Below are positions 1 to 9,568 of a stretch of 64,000 bases of DNA, piece by piece. The translations under genes and the position numbers were made by a program. Within the stretch, counting starts at the first letter, position 1; the number at the start of each line of letters is the position of its first letter. Below the pieces are notes generated by a model. That model ran no database searches, was not told where the DNA came from, and saw only the letters and a program-made list of their open reading frames with translations. Source of the DNA: Sulfuritalea sp. (lineage in GTDB: Bacteria > Pseudomonadota > Gammaproteobacteria > Burkholderiales > Rhodocyclaceae). The stretch spans positions 48,578 to 112,577 of the forward strand of contig JAMPYF010000008.1 in NCBI GenBank assembly GCA_023700805.1. The letters run 5' to 3'.

Positions 1-62
1 GCCCAGGCCGTGGTAGTGGTCAGGGCGAGCAACGCTGCCAGCCGCACGAGACGGGAGGCCAT
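1..62 (-). CDS. Start of a secreted protein (partial, runs off window)
   Basis: An ATG at 62 begins a frame reading MASRLVRLAALLALTTTTAW, a basic start followed by a hydrophobic stretch, as in a signal peptide. It starts 3 nt after the stop of the CusF gene, so it is probably the next gene of the copper operon. Only 20 codons are visible and no family can be assigned. Confidence 0.5.
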   Translation of the reverse strand, partial: MASRLVRLAALLALTTTTAW

Positions 63-65
63 GCC

Positions 66-377
66 CTACTTCGCGGCTTCGATACTGGTGACGGTCAATA
101 CGCCCTTAGCGTCCACCGCGCGGAAGCGGATCTTGTCGCCCTCCTTCCACTTCTTCAGCATCGCCGGATCCTTGGCCTTGAAGCTCATGGTCATGGGGCC
201 CATGTGAAGATTGGGAAGCTCGCCGTGCGTGATGGTGATGGAGCCCGAAGCCCGATTCAGCTTCCTGATCACGCCGTCGGTCGGCGTTACCGTCTCGGGC
301 GCCTCAGGCGCGGCCAGCGCCGGCAAGGCGGAAAAGACCAGGCTGGCGCAGAGGGCAAGAAATGCGTGGCGATTCAT
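66..377 (-). CDS. cusF: CusF-type periplasmic copper-binding protein
   Basis: This 103-residue secreted protein should be a periplasmic Cu(I)/Ag(I) chaperone that hands metal to the CusCBA pump. The ATG at 377 (MNRHAFLALC) follows a GAGGAG ribosome site and gives a signal peptide ending near ALA. The mature part has the CusF layout: GVIRKLNRASGSITITHGEL, then NLHMGPMTMSF, which supplies the His/Met/Met ligands, and KEGDKIRFRA in the last strands. It follows the copper ATPase by about 100 nt on the same strand. The family is clear; metal specificity is inferred from family and neighbours. Confidence 0.88.
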   Translation of the reverse strand: MNRHAFLALCASLVFSALPALAAPEAPETVTPTDGVIRKLNRASGSITITHGELPNLHMGPMTMSFKAKDPAMLKKWKEGDKIRFRAVDAKGVLTVTSIEAAK

Positions 378-479
378 GTGCGATAACTCCTCATTGTTCA
401 TTGACGTAAATCGGTGTTGCGGCGAGCCCGCGGCGCGCTGCAACATGATAAAGCCCATCGCCGGCGAAATGCTTTTCCG

Positions 480-2771
480 TCAGGCGCCGCGCAGGCGCAA
501 GGCATTGCCGACGACGCTGGCCGACGACAGGCTCATCGCCGCGGCGGCGATGACGGGCGACAGCACCAGGCCGAAGGCCGGGTAGAGGATGCCCGCCGCT
601 ATCGGCACGCCGAGCGCATTGTAGAGAAAGGCGAAGGCCAGGTTCTGCCGCATGTTGGCCACGGTCGCAGCCGACAGCTGGCGGGCGCGGGCGATGCCGC
701 GCAGATCGCCCTTGACCAGCATGACCTGGGCGCTGTTCATGGCGACGTCGGTGCCGGTGCCCATGGCGATGCCGACGTCGGCTTTCGCCAGGGCCGGCGC
801 ATCGTTGATGCCGTCGCCGACCATGGCCACGATGCGCCCTTCGCGCTGCAGTTGCTCGACCAGCGCCAGCTTGTCGGCCGGCTTGACCTCGCCATGCACT
901 TCCTCGATGCCCAGCCGCTGGCCGACCGCCCGCGCCGTGGTCAGGCCGTCGCCGGTGGCCATGACGACGCACAAGCCGGCCTGGCGCAGGCTCGCCAGCG
1001 CTTCCGCCGTGCTCGCCTTGATCGGATCGGCGACGGCGAGCAGCCCGAGCAGCCGCCCGTCAACGGCAAGGTGCATGACGCTGGCGCCGCTCAGGCGCAG
1101 CGCCTCGGCCTCGACCACCATGCCGCTTACATCGACGCCCGCGTCGGCCAGCAGCGCCGCATTGCCCAGCACCAGGCGGCGGCCGCCGACCGCGCCGCGC
1201 ACGCCGATGCCGCTGGCGGACTCGAACTGCTCGGCCTTGTCGAGGCTCAGTCCGCGCTCGCGCGCGGCGCGCACGATGGCATCGGCCAGCGGATGCTCGC
1301 TGCCCTGGTCGAGGCTCGCCGCCAGACGCAGCACCTCGTCCTCGCTACCGCCGGCGACCGCCACGACGCGCTCGAAAGCCGGGCGGCCCTCGGTCAGGGT
1401 GCCGGTCTTGTCCACGATCAGCGTGTCGACCTCGCGCAGGCGTTCGATCGCGGCGGCATCGCGAAACAGGATGCCGCTGGTGGCCGCCTTGCCGGTCGCG
1501 ACCATGACCGACATCGGCGTGGCCAGGCCCAGCGCGCAGGGGCAGGCGATGATCAGCACCGAGACGCCGTTGATCAGTCCGAACACCCAGCCCTGTTCGC
1601 CGCCGAGCAGGCCCCAGGCGAAGAAGCTCAGCAAGGCGATGCCGACCACCGCCACGACGAAGTAGCCGGCGACGACATCCGCCATGCGCTGCAGCGGCGC
1701 CTTCGAGCGCTGGGCCTGGGCCACCATCTGCACGATCTGCGCCAATACGGTCTGGGCGCCGACTTTTTCGGCGCGGATCACCAGGCTGCCCGAGGTGTTC
1801 ATCGTGGCACCGATCACCTTGTCGCCGGGGCGCTTGGTCACCGGCAGCGGTTCGCCGGTGAGCATGGATTCATCGACCGCGCTGGCGCCTTCCGTCACCG
1901 CGCCATCTACCGGCAGCTTCTCGCCGGGGCGCACGCGCAAGCTATCGCCGACGTGCACATGGGCGAGCGGCACGTCTTCCTCGCTGCCGTCGGCATTGAT
2001 GCGGCGTGCGGTTTTCGGCGCGAGGCCGAGCAGGGACTTGATCGCCGCGGTGGTTTGCGCGCGCGCACGCAATTCGAGCATCTGCCCGAGCAGGGTCAGC
2101 GAGATGATGACCGCCGCCGCCTCGAAATACACGCCGATGCGGCCGTGGGCCATGAACGAGGTGGGGAACCAGCCGGGCACCAGGGTCGCGGCCACGCTGT
2201 AGGCGAATGCCGCACCGGTGCCGAGGCTGATCAGGGTCCACATGTTGGGGCTGCGATGGAGCAGCGACTGCCAGCCGCGCACGAAGAAGGGCCAGCCGGC
2301 CCAGAGCACGATAGGCGCGGCGAGCAGCAGTTCGCCCCAGTTGCGCAGCGCGGGCACCAGCCAGGCCAGCCTGTGCCCGGCCATCGCCAGGAGCACGACG
2401 CTGACGGTCAGCGGCAGGCTGGCCCAGAAGCGGCGCTGGAAGTCGCGGTACTCGGCCTTGTCCTCGTCCTGCTCCAGCTCGGGCAGCACCGGCTCCAGCG
2501 CCATGCCGCACTTGGGGCAGGTGCCGGGACCGGTCTGGCGCACCTCGGGGTGCATCGGGCAGGTGTATTCGCGGGCCGATGTCGATTCGACCGGCTCGGC
2601 GGCGGCCGGTACTGGCAGGGCCAGGTAGCGCCGCGGATCGGCAGCGAATTTGGCAAGACACTTCGCGCTGCAAAAGCGGTACTGCCGTTCTTCGTATTCG
2701 AAGCGGTGCGCCGAATCGGGCTGGACCGTCATGCCGCACACCGGGTCGACCATGGTTCCGTCCGCTTTCAT
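480..2771 (-). CDS. copA: Copper-exporting P1B-type ATPase with YHS domain
   Basis: This 763-residue inner-membrane ATPase should export Cu+ (or Ag+). The ATG at 2771 sits behind an AAGGAGG site, so longer frames are shadows. The N terminus lacks the usual GMxCxxC heavy-metal-associated domain. It carries instead a YHS domain (DPVCGMTV, then [10 protein letters not shown], about residues 9-50) and a CPMHPE...CPKCGM zinc-ribbon-like domain near 70-95. The transport core is complete: the CPC motif in [18 protein letters not shown] with the phosphorylated Asp, SEHPLADAI and [10 protein letters not shown]. It overlaps the preceding membrane-protein gene by 4 nt, so the two are translationally coupled. 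Copper as substrate follows from the CPC motif and context. Confidence 0.93.
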   Translation of the reverse strand: MKADGTMVDPVCGMTVQPDSAHRFEYEERQYRFCSAKCLAKFAADPRRYLALPVPAAAEPVESTSAREYTCPMHPEVRQTGPGTCPKCGMALEPVLPELEQDEDKAEYRDFQRRFWASLPLTVSVVLLAMAGHRLAWLVPALRNWGELLLAAPIVLWAGWPFFVRGWQSLLHRSPNMWTLISLGTGAAFAYSVAATLVPGWFPTSFMAHGRIGVYFEAAAVIISLTLLGQMLELRARAQTTAAIKSLLGLAPKTARRINADGSEEDVPLAHVHVGDSLRVRPGEKLPVDGAVTEGASAVDESMLTGEPLPVTKRPGDKVIGATMNTSGSLVIRAEKVGAQTVLAQIVQMVAQAQRSKAPLQRMADVVAGYFVVAVVGIALLSFFAWGLLGGEQGWVFGLINGVSVLIIACPCALGLATPMSVMVATGKAATSGILFRDAAAIERLREVDTLIVDKTGTLTEGRPAFERVVAVAGGSEDEVLRLAASLDQGSEHPLADAIVRAARERGLSLDKAEQFESASGIGVRGAVGGRRLVLGNAALLADAGVDVSGMVVEAEALRLSGASVMHLAVDGRLLGLLAVADPIKASTAEALASLRQAGLCVVMATGDGLTTARAVGQRLGIEEVHGEVKPADKLALVEQLQREGRIVAMVGDGINDAPALAKADVGIAMGTGTDVAMNSAQVMLVKGDLRGIARARQLSAATVANMRQNLAFAFLYNALGVPIAAGILYPAFGLVLSPVIAAAAMSLSSASVVGNALRLRGA

Positions 2772-3217
2772 CGGATTTGCCTCCTTACCAGCCAAACGAC
2801 GAGGGGCGGCAGCAGCAGCCATTGCACCAAGGGCGCCAGCCCAGTACCCAGCAAGGGCAGCCGGGGCATTGCTTCGGCATATTGCCAGCGGCCGCCGACC
2901 TGCGTGGCCCAGTATTCCAGCACCACGGTGGCGGCCACGCCGACGGCGACGAAGGTCCCCAGGGTGACGGCTGTGGGCCGCCGTATCCAGCCGCGCGTAG
3001 CAACGGTTGCGACCAGCCAGAAGGCGAGCAGCGCAATCACCGCATCGCCCGCCGCGGCGCGCGTGCACATGATGACCCCGTCCCAGTGCGCGAGCGAGGC
3101 CACCCCCTTGAACAAGGGGATCTGCCAAATTTCCCAGGGCAGATTGAGCAGGAAGGCAAACAAGACCAGGTTGGTCTCGGGCCAGTCCATCACGCCGCTG
3201 CGCCGCGTGCGCAACAT
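2768..3217 (-). CDS. Small integral membrane protein of the copper operon
   Basis: This protein of up to 149 residues has four hydrophobic segments (around [48 protein letters not shown] and [18 protein letters not shown]) and no known catalytic motif. Its stop overlaps the ATPase start (ATGA). The first in-frame ATG is at 3217 and a second, [11 protein letters not shown], at 3190; neither has a convincing ribosome site. Function is unknown. Position between a Met-rich periplasmic protein and a copper ATPase suggests a metal-resistance role, by context only. Confidence 0.7.
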   Translation of the reverse strand: MLRTRRSGVMDWPETNLVLFAFLLNLPWEIWQIPLFKGVASLAHWDGVIMCTRAAAGDAVIALLAFWLVATVATRGWIRRPTAVTLGTFVAVGVAATVVLEYWATQVGGRWQYAEAMPRLPLLGTGLAPLVQWLLLPPLVVWLVRRQIR

Positions 3218-3272
3218 CAGAACGACGGGGGCAAGCGCCTGAGCCGGACAAGCATGGCGAAACTCCCCGTGC

Positions 3273-3791
3273 CTACTTCATCGGCGCCGCCGGCGCGGCC
3301 GCGCCCTCCTGACGGCGCATCATCTGCTCCATCATCATCTGCATCATGTCCATGCGCTTTTCCATGTGCTGCATGCGGTCTGCAGCCTCGGCAGGCGCGG
3401 CGCCACCCATCATGCCCATGCCGCCCTTGCCCATCATCCCGCCTTGCATCATGCCCATGCCGCCTTTGCCCATCATGCCGCCGTGCATCATCTGACAATC
3501 GGCGCCCATTCCGGCCTGCATGCCGCGCGCCATGCCCATGTTTTCCTGCATGGTCTGCATATGCTCGGCCATCGCCTTGTGCCGCTCGGCGTCGCTCCTG
3601 GCCTTGGCGACTCGGTCGAGCTGCGACTGCATCTTCTTCACGTTGTCCTGCATCTTTTTCACCTGCGGCGCCAGCGGGGCGGGTGCGCCCTTGGCTTCCG
3701 CGGCCTTTTCCGGGTGATGCGCGTCGTCGGCGAAAACCGGTGCCGAGAACGCGAGTGCGGCCGCAATGGCTGTCATGGCAAACTTGTTCAT
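3273..3791 (-). CDS. Methionine-rich secreted protein, probable periplasmic copper sponge
   Basis: This is a 172-residue protein with a signal peptide (MNKFAMTAIAAALAFSAPVFA). Its middle is predicted helical (QVKKMQDNVKKMQSQLDRV), and residues from about 85 on are extremely rich in Met, Gly and His. A near-exact internal duplication, MMGKGGMGMM, appears twice, visible also in the DNA at 3417-3485, and a second Met cluster (MDMMQMMMEQMM) ends the protein. Such Met arrays bind Cu(I) through thioethers in CopK- and PcoE-like proteins, but no named family is claimed. The ribosome site is a good AAGGAGG. It is probably cotranscribed with the membrane protein and ATPase downstream. Confidence 0.82.
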   Translation of the reverse strand: MNKFAMTAIAAALAFSAPVFADDAHHPEKAAEAKGAPAPLAPQVKKMQDNVKKMQSQLDRVAKARSDAERHKAMAEHMQTMQENMGMARGMQAGMGADCQMMHGGMMGKGGMGMMQGGMMGKGGMGMMGGAAPAEAADRMQHMEKRMDMMQMMMEQMMRRQEGAAAPAAPMK

Positions 3792-3852
3792 GCTGTGCCT
3801 CCTTCGCTGGGTTTGTCGCCGCCCCTCGGCAACGAATCTGATGGGGCAGAAT

Positions 3853-4320
3853 TTAGTGCTTGTGGTCGGTATGCCCGTCGTTTGCCGCGACCGACGGTGC
3901 GGCCAGCGGCGTGAAGCGCGCCTGCTCGGCGGGCTTGCCCGAGAGCGTGATCGACACCACCACCTTCATGTCCGGCGTCGACGCGTACTTGCCGACGCCC
4001 TTGAGGCGGTTGTCGCCGTCGGGCACCAGCTTGACGCTGGCCTTCTGCTTGCCGGCGAGGATGGTCGCCGTACCGCCAGCGCCAACTGTTGGAATCTTCG
4101 CATTGGCGTGGTCGGTGACATACACCACGACCGGGTTGTCCCTGGCCTCCTTGCTGTCCTTGGCCACCACCAGCTCGAAGTGATAGGCGCCGGCCATGCG
4201 CTGCTGGCCGCCGTTGGGCGTCTTCTGGGTATCCAGGTATTCGTCGCTATGGGCGAACGAGAACGAACTCGCCAGCATCAGGGCGCTGGCCGCGGCAAGA
4301 GAAATCAGGGATTGCTTCAT
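3853..4320 (-). CDS. Secreted protein of heavy-metal efflux clusters
   Basis: This 155-residue protein has a signal peptide ending near SFSFA, then HSDEYLDTQ, and a His-rich tail (NDGHTDHKH). The core has short beta-strand-like segments (YHFELVV, NPVVVYVTD, DMKVVVSITLSG), suggesting a small periplasmic beta-sandwich. The ATG at 4320 follows an AAGGAG site. It lies 29 nt after cusA, so it belongs to the efflux operon. A periplasmic metal-handling role is inferred from the His tail and location. The segment TVGAGGTAT is encoded by a copy of the 27-nt dispersed element (4064-4090). Confidence 0.75.
   Translation of the reverse strand: MKQSLISLAAASALMLASSFSFAHSDEYLDTQKTPNGGQQRMAGAYHFELVVAKDSKEARDNPVVVYVTDHANAKIPTVGAGGTATILAGKQKASVKLVPDGDNRLKGVGKYASTPDMKVVVSITLSGKPAEQARFTPLAAPSVAANDGHTDHKH
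4064..4090 (-). repeat. Dispersed 27-nt element, copy 1 (inside a gene)
   Basis: On the minus strand it reads AACAGTTGGCGCTGGCG, then GT, then ACGGCGAC. It encodes TVGAGGTA within the secreted protein at 3853-4320. Confidence 0.75.
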
Positions 4321-4349
4321 GGGAAACTCCTTGGTTGTCGGAAACAGGC

Positions 4350-7300
4350 TTAGAAACTTTCGCTCTCTTTGGCGGCGAGCAGCCGCTCCAGCGCGGGCTT
4401 GCCCCACAGCCAGAACATCAGCGGCGTCAGCAGTGTATCGAGCAGGGTCGAGCTGATCAGGCCGCCGAAGATCACCACCGCCACCGGGTGCAGCACTTCC
4501 TTGCCCGGCGCGTCGGCCGAGAGCAGCAGCGGCATCAAGGCGAAGGCGGCCACCAGCGCGGTCATCAGCACCGGCGTCAGGCGCTCCAGCGAGCCGCGCA
4601 CGATCATGTGCCGGCCGAAGCTTTCCCCCTCGAAGGCGCAGAGGTTGATGTAGTGGCTGATCTTGAGGATGCCGTTGCGCGTCGCAATGCCGGTCAGGGT
4701 GATGAAGCCGACCAGCGCGGCGACCGACAGCGGCTGGCCGGAAATCCACAGCGCGATGACGCTGCCGATCAGGGCCAGCGGAATATTGCCCATGATGATC
4801 AGGGTCAGCGCGGTCGAACGGTAGCGGCTGTAGAGCACCATGAAGATCATGGTCAGCGACACGCCGGCGAGCAGCGTGATCAGGCGCGCCGCCTGCTCCT
4901 GCGCCTGGAACTGGCCTTCCAGCGCGGTGAAATAGCCTTCCGGCAAGGGCTTGGCGGCGAGTTCGGTGCGCACGTCGGCGATCACCTGCGACATGTCACG
5001 GCCGTCGGTGTTGGCCGAGAGCACGATGCGGCGGCGCGAGTTCTCGCGGCTGACCTGATTCGGACCGTCGCTCTCCTCGACGCTGGCGATGCGCGACAGC
5101 GGCACATGGCCGCCCGGCGTTTCGATCAGCAGATCGGCCAGCGCCTGCGGGCTGCGCGCGGACTCCGGCAGGCGTACCAGCAGGTCGAAGCGCCGGTTGC
5201 CTTCGATGACCTGGGTGATCTGCTCGCCCTCGATCATCTGCTCCAGGCTGCGCAGCAGGTTGCCGGGGGCGACGCCGTAGCGCGCGGCCTGCTCGTAGTC
5301 GAGGCGGATCTTGACCTGCGGGATCAGCACCTGTTTCTCGATCTGCAGATCGGTGACGCCGGGAATTTTCGCCAGGCGCCCGCGCATCTCGGCGGCCAGG
5401 CCGCGCAGCGTGTCGAGATCGTCGCCGTAGATTTTCAGCGCGATCTGGGCGCGCACGCCGGACAGCAGGTGGTCGAGGCGGTGCGAAATCGGCTGGCCGA
5501 CGTTGGAGGCCGCCGGCAGGCTGGCCAGGCGGCTCCGGATGTCGGCGATGATCTGCTCGCGGCTGCGTTCGGATGCCTTGAGGTCTACGTCCATCTCGGT
5601 GTAATGCACGCCTTCGGCATGTTCGTCGAGCTCGGCGCGGCCGGTGCGGCGGCCGACCTTGGTCACCTCGGGCACCTCGGCGACGAGTTGTTCGGCCAGC
5701 GTGCCGATGCGGTTGGATTCGGCCAGCGAAGTGCCGGGATTGAGCAGCACATTGACCGTCAGCGTGCCTTCGTTGAAGGGCGGCAGGAAAGAGCGCGGGA
5801 AGAAGGGCACACTGGCCGCGACGATCAGCACCAGCGCGCACGCGCCGGCCAGCAGCGCGCGCGCGTGATCGAAGGACCAGTGCAGCAGCTTCGCGTCCCA
5901 GCGCTTGAGGCGGATCACCAGCGGGCTGTCGCCGGCATGCAGCTGCTTCATGTGCGGCAGCAGGTAGTAGGCCATCACCGGCGTCAGCGTCACCGAGACG
6001 ATCATGCTGGCCAGAATCGACACGATGTAGGCGATGCCCAGCGGCGTGAACAAGCGCCCCTCGATGCCGGGCAGGACGAACAGCGGCACGAACACCAGCA
6101 CGATGATCACCGTCGCATAGACGATGGCCGAGCGCACTTCCAGCGTCGCCGCGGCGATCACCTCGGCCACCGGACGCGGTGTCGCCGCCGCACGATTCAG
6201 CTTGAGGCGGCGCAGGACGTTCTCGACGCCGACCACGGCGTCATCGACCAGTTCGCCGATGGCTATCGCCAGGCCTCCCAGGGTCATGGTGTTGATCGAC
6301 AGGCCGAAGTAGTGGAACACCAGCGCCGTCGCCAGCAGCGACACCGGGATCGCCATCAGCGAAATGATCGTGGTGCGCACATTGAGCAGGAACAGGAAGA
6401 GGATCACCGCGACCAGCATCGCACCGTCGCGCAGGGCTTCCTCGACGTTGTTCACCGAGTGCTCGATGAAGTCGGCCTGCTTGAACAGGAAGGACGGCGC
6501 CTCTATGCCCCGGGGCAGGCTCTTGCCGAGTTCGGCGATGGCCTTTTCCACTTCGCGGGTCAGGGTCACGCTGTCGGCGGCCGGCTGCTTCTGCACCGAC
6601 AGGATCACCGCCGGCTTGCCCTTGTAGCTGCCGTCGCCGCGCTTGATCGCCGGCGCGATTTTGACCTCGGCCAATTGCCTGAGCAGGATAGTCTGGCCGT
6701 TCTTCACCGCCACCACGAGGTTCTGCAAATCCTCGATGCGCGAGCTGCGGCCGATCTGGCGAATCAGCCATTCGCGGCCCTGGGCTTCGAGAAAGCCGCC
6801 GCTGGTGTTGGCGCCGAAATCGCGCAGCGCGGCTTCCAGCTTTTCGCGCTCGATGCCCAGCGCCTGCAACTGCGCGGGCTTGATCTCGACGCGGTACTGG
6901 CGCACTTCGCCGCCGATCGGAATCACCTGGGCGACGCCGGGAATGGTCAAGAGGCGCGGCCGCACAACCCAGTCGGCATACTCGCGCACCGCCATCGGGC
7001 TGAGCTTGGCCGGGTCGGCGGGAATGGCGATCAGCAGGATCTCGCCCATGATCGAGGAGATCGGCCCCAGTTGCGGCACGATGCCCGGCGGCAGCTGTTC
7101 GCGCACCAGGTTCAGGCGCTCGGCGACCTGCTGCCGGTTGCGGTAGATGTCGGAGCCCCATTCGAATTCGACATAGACGATGGACAGGCCGATACCCGAA
7201 ACGGAACGCACGCGCGTCACGCCCGGCATGCCGTTCATGCTCGACTCGACCGGGAAGCTCACCAGTTGCTCGACCTCCTCCGGCGCCATGCCGCCCGCTT

Positions 7301-7454
7301 CGGTCATCAGCGTCACGGTGGGCTTGTTGAGGTCGGGGAAGACATCGACCGGCATCTGCCGCAGCGTGATCGCGCCGTAGATGATCAGCAGCAGCGAGAT
7401 GCCGAGAACGATCAGCCGCTGCTTGAGCGCGGCGTGGATGATGTAGTCGAACAT
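4350..7454 (-). CDS. cusA: CusA-type heavy-metal RND efflux permease
   Basis: This 1034-residue inner-membrane pump is close in length to E. coli CusA. It should expel Cu(I)/Ag(I) through a CusCBA complex using the proton gradient. The start [18 protein letters not shown] is the usual first transmembrane helix; GGAG precedes the ATG at 7454. Family marks are [30 protein letters not shown], and [13 protein letters not shown] in TM4 with the paired Asp of the proton relay. [15 protein letters not shown] opens the second half and [20 protein letters not shown] lies near the end. Copper/silver rather than zinc/cobalt is inferred from CusF and the ATPase beside it; the substrate Met triad was not located with certainty. 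Confidence 0.93.
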   Translation of the reverse strand: MFDYIIHAALKQRLIVLGISLLLIIYGAITLRQMPVDVFPDLNKPTVTLMTEAGGMAPEEVEQLVSFPVESSMNGMPGVTRVRSVSGIGLSIVYVEFEWGSDIYRNRQQVAERLNLVREQLPPGIVPQLGPISSIMGEILLIAIPADPAKLSPMAVREYADWVVRPRLLTIPGVAQVIPIGGEVRQYRVEIKPAQLQALGIEREKLEAALRDFGANTSGGFLEAQGREWLIRQIGRSSRIEDLQNLVVAVKNGQTILLRQLAEVKIAPAIKRGDGSYKGKPAVILSVQKQPAADSVTLTREVEKAIAELGKSLPRGIEAPSFLFKQADFIEHSVNNVEEALRDGAMLVAVILFLFLLNVRTTIISLMAIPVSLLATALVFHYFGLSINTMTLGGLAIAIGELVDDAVVGVENVLRRLKLNRAAATPRPVAEVIAAATLEVRSAIVYATVIIVLVFVPLFVLPGIEGRLFTPLGIAYIVSILASMIVSVTLTPVMAYYLLPHMKQLHAGDSPLVIRLKRWDAKLLHWSFDHARALLAGACALVLIVAASVPFFPRSFLPPFNEGTLTVNVLLNPGTSLAESNRIGTLAEQLVAEVPEVTKVGRRTGRAELDEHAEGVHYTEMDVDLKASERSREQIIADIRSRLASLPAASNVGQPISHRLDHLLSGVRAQIALKIYGDDLDTLRGLAAEMRGRLAKIPGVTDLQIEKQVLIPQVKIRLDYEQAARYGVAPGNLLRSLEQMIEGEQITQVIEGNRRFDLLVRLPESARSPQALADLLIETPGGHVPLSRIASVEESDGPNQVSRENSRRRIVLSANTDGRDMSQVIADVRTELAAKPLPEGYFTALEGQFQAQEQAARLITLLAGVSLTMIFMVLYSRYRSTALTLIIMGNIPLALIGSVIALWISGQPLSVAALVGFITLTGIATRNGILKISHYINLCAFEGESFGRHMIVRGSLERLTPVLMTALVAAFALMPLLLSADAPGKEVLHPVAVVIFGGLISSTLLDTLLTPLMFWLWGKPALERLLAAKESESF

Positions 7455-7894
7455 CTCAGTGCTCCATGACGCTGCGCGTCTTCCGCGACGCATGAATCGG
7501 TGTAGTGGAGGCGGTTTTGATGCCTGCGCGCGCCAAGGACGACTGGTATCCGACTCCCTCCATGGTCCACGGCTTGCTTTGCACAGCAAGCCGGCTTCGA
7601 CAGCGCGGAGCAGTGCTCCGCGAAACCCTGCCTACGCCCCCCGGGCCGAAAAAGCACCGGCCCTCCTCCTTTACTTCCGGGAGTCGGATACCCGCCATCC
7701 TTGGCAGGACACGCCCACGGCCTTGAACGGCCAATGAGGCACGGCGCCAACCGATCGGGCCGGTGGGGTGCTCTGCGGAGCGGAAGTAAAGGAGGAGGCG
7801 ACGGCCGCAGGCCGACGACGGGGGACATGGAGCGGAGCGGAGCGCCCCGGCGGCCCGATCGCTACCCACCGCAAATGAGAGTGTCGGTTTCACT
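7455..7894. repeat. Non-coding cusB-cusA spacer with interleaved inverted repeats
   Basis: This 440-nt gap interrupts an otherwise tightly packed operon. Two inverted-repeat pairs interleave in it. Arms 7532-7558 and 7679-7705 match at 24 of 27 positions; arms 7662-7679 and 7781-7798 match at 18 of 18. The central block 7662-7705 thus has one half copied inverted to the left and the other half to the right. Open frames here have no recognisable domain. It looks like the remains of a nested repetitive element. Confidence 0.65.
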
Positions 7895-9049
7895 TCAGCG
7901 GACCTGGGACAGCAGGCCGGCGCCTTCGATCACGACCCGGTCGCCCTCGTGCAGGCCGTCGGCAATTGCCACGTTGGCGGCATCGAGCGCCTGATGGCGC
8001 ACCCGGCGTACGACGAAGCGCTCGGCCTCCGTGTGCACCCACACCGCCGTCTCGCCAGCGCCAACTTTCGTCAGCGCCGCGCGCGGCACCGAGGCGCCCT
8101 TGAGCTCATGCGCGGTGCGCACGATCACCTTGACCGGCTGGCCGACCGCCACCATGGAGTTGGCCGAGACGATGCGGAACAGCAAGGGCAGCGCCTGCTC
8201 GCGCAACTGCCGGCCGGCGCCGACGAACTTGAGCTCCAGCGCGGTCTGCTCGGCCAGGGCGCTGGCCGAGACCAGGGTCGCGCCGATGCCGGCATCGTAG
8301 GACAGCGCCTCGACCGCCAGGCGCTCGGGGTCGACGATCTCGAACAGCACCTCCCTGGCGTCGACGATCTGGCCCGCCACCAGGTGGTGCGAGGCGCTGA
8401 TCACGCCGGTCGCCGGGGCCAGCAGCGGCTCGGCGGAATCGATGCTGGCGGCGACGAAGGCGCGGCGCTTTTGCAGCGCCGCGTGCTCGATGCGAGCCAT
8501 TTCGATTTCCTTTTGCGGCACCGCGCCTTCCAGTTGCTCGAAGCGCTTGACGCGTCCGTCGGCAATCGCCAGCTGGGCCTCCAGTTCGGACAAAAGCGCC
8601 TTCTGGTTGCCGCGCTCGATGGCGCTGGCAACCGGGCGCAGCCAGGCCAGCACTTCGCCTTTGGCGACCTTGCGTCCCGGCATCGGCATGCCCTTGGGGC
8701 CCGGCATGACGCTGCCGGCGAAGGTCGCCTGGACGCGACCGCTGGTGTTCGGATCGGGGATGACCCTGCCGTTGAGCTCGACCGTCGCCGCGAGATCGCC
8801 GATGTGCGCGGGCTGGGTGCGCAGCCCGAGCTGGCGCTGCACCGACTTGGGCACAAACAGGCTGCCGTCGGCCAGGCGCTGCAGCGCGGCAGGCGCGTTC
8901 GCTGCTCCCGGCGCTGCGCCGGCCGGCGCGACAGGCGCCGCCTTCTTGGCGTCCTGGCTGTGATCCTCGTCGCCGTGGGCCAGCGCGCCGCCGGCGACGA
9001 ACGCCAGGCTGGTCGTGGCGGCCAGGAGCCGCACCAAAGTATTTCGCAT
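7895..9049 (-). CDS. cusB: CusB-type RND periplasmic adaptor
   Basis: This 384-residue membrane-fusion protein should join CusA to the outer-membrane channel. It has a signal peptide, a His/Asp-rich linker (AHGDEDHSQDAKK), then a lipoyl/barrel segment starting VELNGRVIPDPNTSGRV and continuing with PMPGRKVAKGEVLAWL. A helical hairpin follows (about 140-205), then ATGVISASHHLVAGQIVD, and it ends GLHEGDRVVIEGAGLL. The gap to the preceding gene is 3 nt; cusA follows after an unusual 440-nt spacer. The loop TKVGAGETAV is encoded by a copy of the dispersed 27-nt element. Confidence 0.9.
   Translation of the reverse strand: MRNTLVRLLAATTSLAFVAGGALAHGDEDHSQDAKKAAPVAPAGAAPGAANAPAALQRLADGSLFVPKSVQRQLGLRTQPAHIGDLAATVELNGRVIPDPNTSGRVQATFAGSVMPGPKGMPMPGRKVAKGEVLAWLRPVASAIERGNQKALLSELEAQLAIADGRVKRFEQLEGAVPQKEIEMARIEHAALQKRRAFVAASIDSAEPLLAPATGVISASHHLVAGQIVDAREVLFEIVDPERLAVEALSYDAGIGATLVSASALAEQTALELKFVGAGRQLREQALPLLFRIVSANSMVAVGQPVKVIVRTAHELKGASVPRAALTKVGAGETAVWVHTEAERFVVRRVRHQALDAANVAIADGLHEGDRVVIEGAGLLSQVR
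8043..8069 (-). repeat. Dispersed 27-nt element, copy 2 (inside cusB)
   Basis: The minus strand reads GAAAGTTGGCGCTGGCG, AG, ACGGCGGT. It encodes KVGAGETAV. Confidence 0.75.
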
Positions 9050-9052
9050 TTT

Positions 9053-9568
9053 CTAGAGTCCCTTCTGCTTGCGCCGCCGCGCGGCCAGCAATGCGCCGCT
9101 GACCAGCAGCAACAGTGCGGCAAGGCCCCAGACGACCCACGCGCTGCGGAAATGCGCCGGCGACGCCGCGGGTGCGGCCGTAGATGTGTCCAGCGTGGCG
9201 GTCAGCAGGTCGGCGCTGTCGCCGGCTTCGATGCTGATGGTCAGGCCATGCCTGGCCGGCGGCAGGGCCGCCGCGAGATTCAACAGGTAGGTGCCGGGCG
9301 CGGATTCCGCGGCGACGCCCTGCAGTCCGCCGCCCTCGATTTCCACCTTGGCGCCGGCGACCGGTTCGTTGCTGGCGTAGCGATCGACATACACCACGAG
9401 GTGCTTGTCTTCGAGCACGGCGACCACCTCGAATTCCTCGCTGGCGGCCACCGCGCGCGGGGCCATGCTCTGGGTAACGGGCGGCGGCGCCGCGCCATGG
9501 TCCTCGTCGCCGTGGCCATAGGCTGAAAACGCCACGGCAAACGAAACGACTGCAACAATCCGTCTCAC
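9053..9568 (-). CDS. His-rich periplasmic domain with C-terminal membrane anchor
   Basis: This 171-residue protein starts at a GTG (9568) overlapping the stop of the TolC-family gene (GTGA). It has a signal peptide, then YGHGDEDHGAAPP, a possible metal-binding stretch. A beta-rich domain follows (EEFEVVAVLEDKHLVVYVD to GTYLLNLAAALP). One C-terminal transmembrane helix (SAWVVWGLAALLLLVSGALL) ends in a basic tail. The layout fits an inner-membrane-anchored periplasmic accessory to the efflux system between CusC and CusB. The family is not recognised and the role is inferred from the operon. Confidence 0.75.
   Translation of the reverse strand: MRRIVAVVSFAVAFSAYGHGDEDHGAAPPPVTQSMAPRAVAASEEFEVVAVLEDKHLVVYVDRYASNEPVAGAKVEIEGGGLQGVAAESAPGTYLLNLAAALPPARHGLTISIEAGDSADLLTATLDTSTAAPAASPAHFRSAWVVWGLAALLLLVSGALLAARRRKQKGL

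Noticed and set aside
414..3242. Very long plus-strand frame opposite the copper ATPase (similar ones at 4335-7469, 13516-16419 and 46079-49942)
   Set aside because: High-GC genes leave the complementary strand open. These translations are Arg/His/Ala-rich with no domain, and each lies opposite a recognisable gene.
3417..3485. Short repeats considered as a CRISPR-like array
   Set aside because: They encode the Met-rich repeat MMGKGGMGMM in frame, with no spacers. No CRISPR array was seen anywhere in the window.
7456..7893. 145-codon minus-strand frame between cusB and cusA
   Set aside because: It lies over interleaved inverted repeats, has Arg/Pro/Ser-rich composition and no domain. More likely repetitive non-coding DNA.
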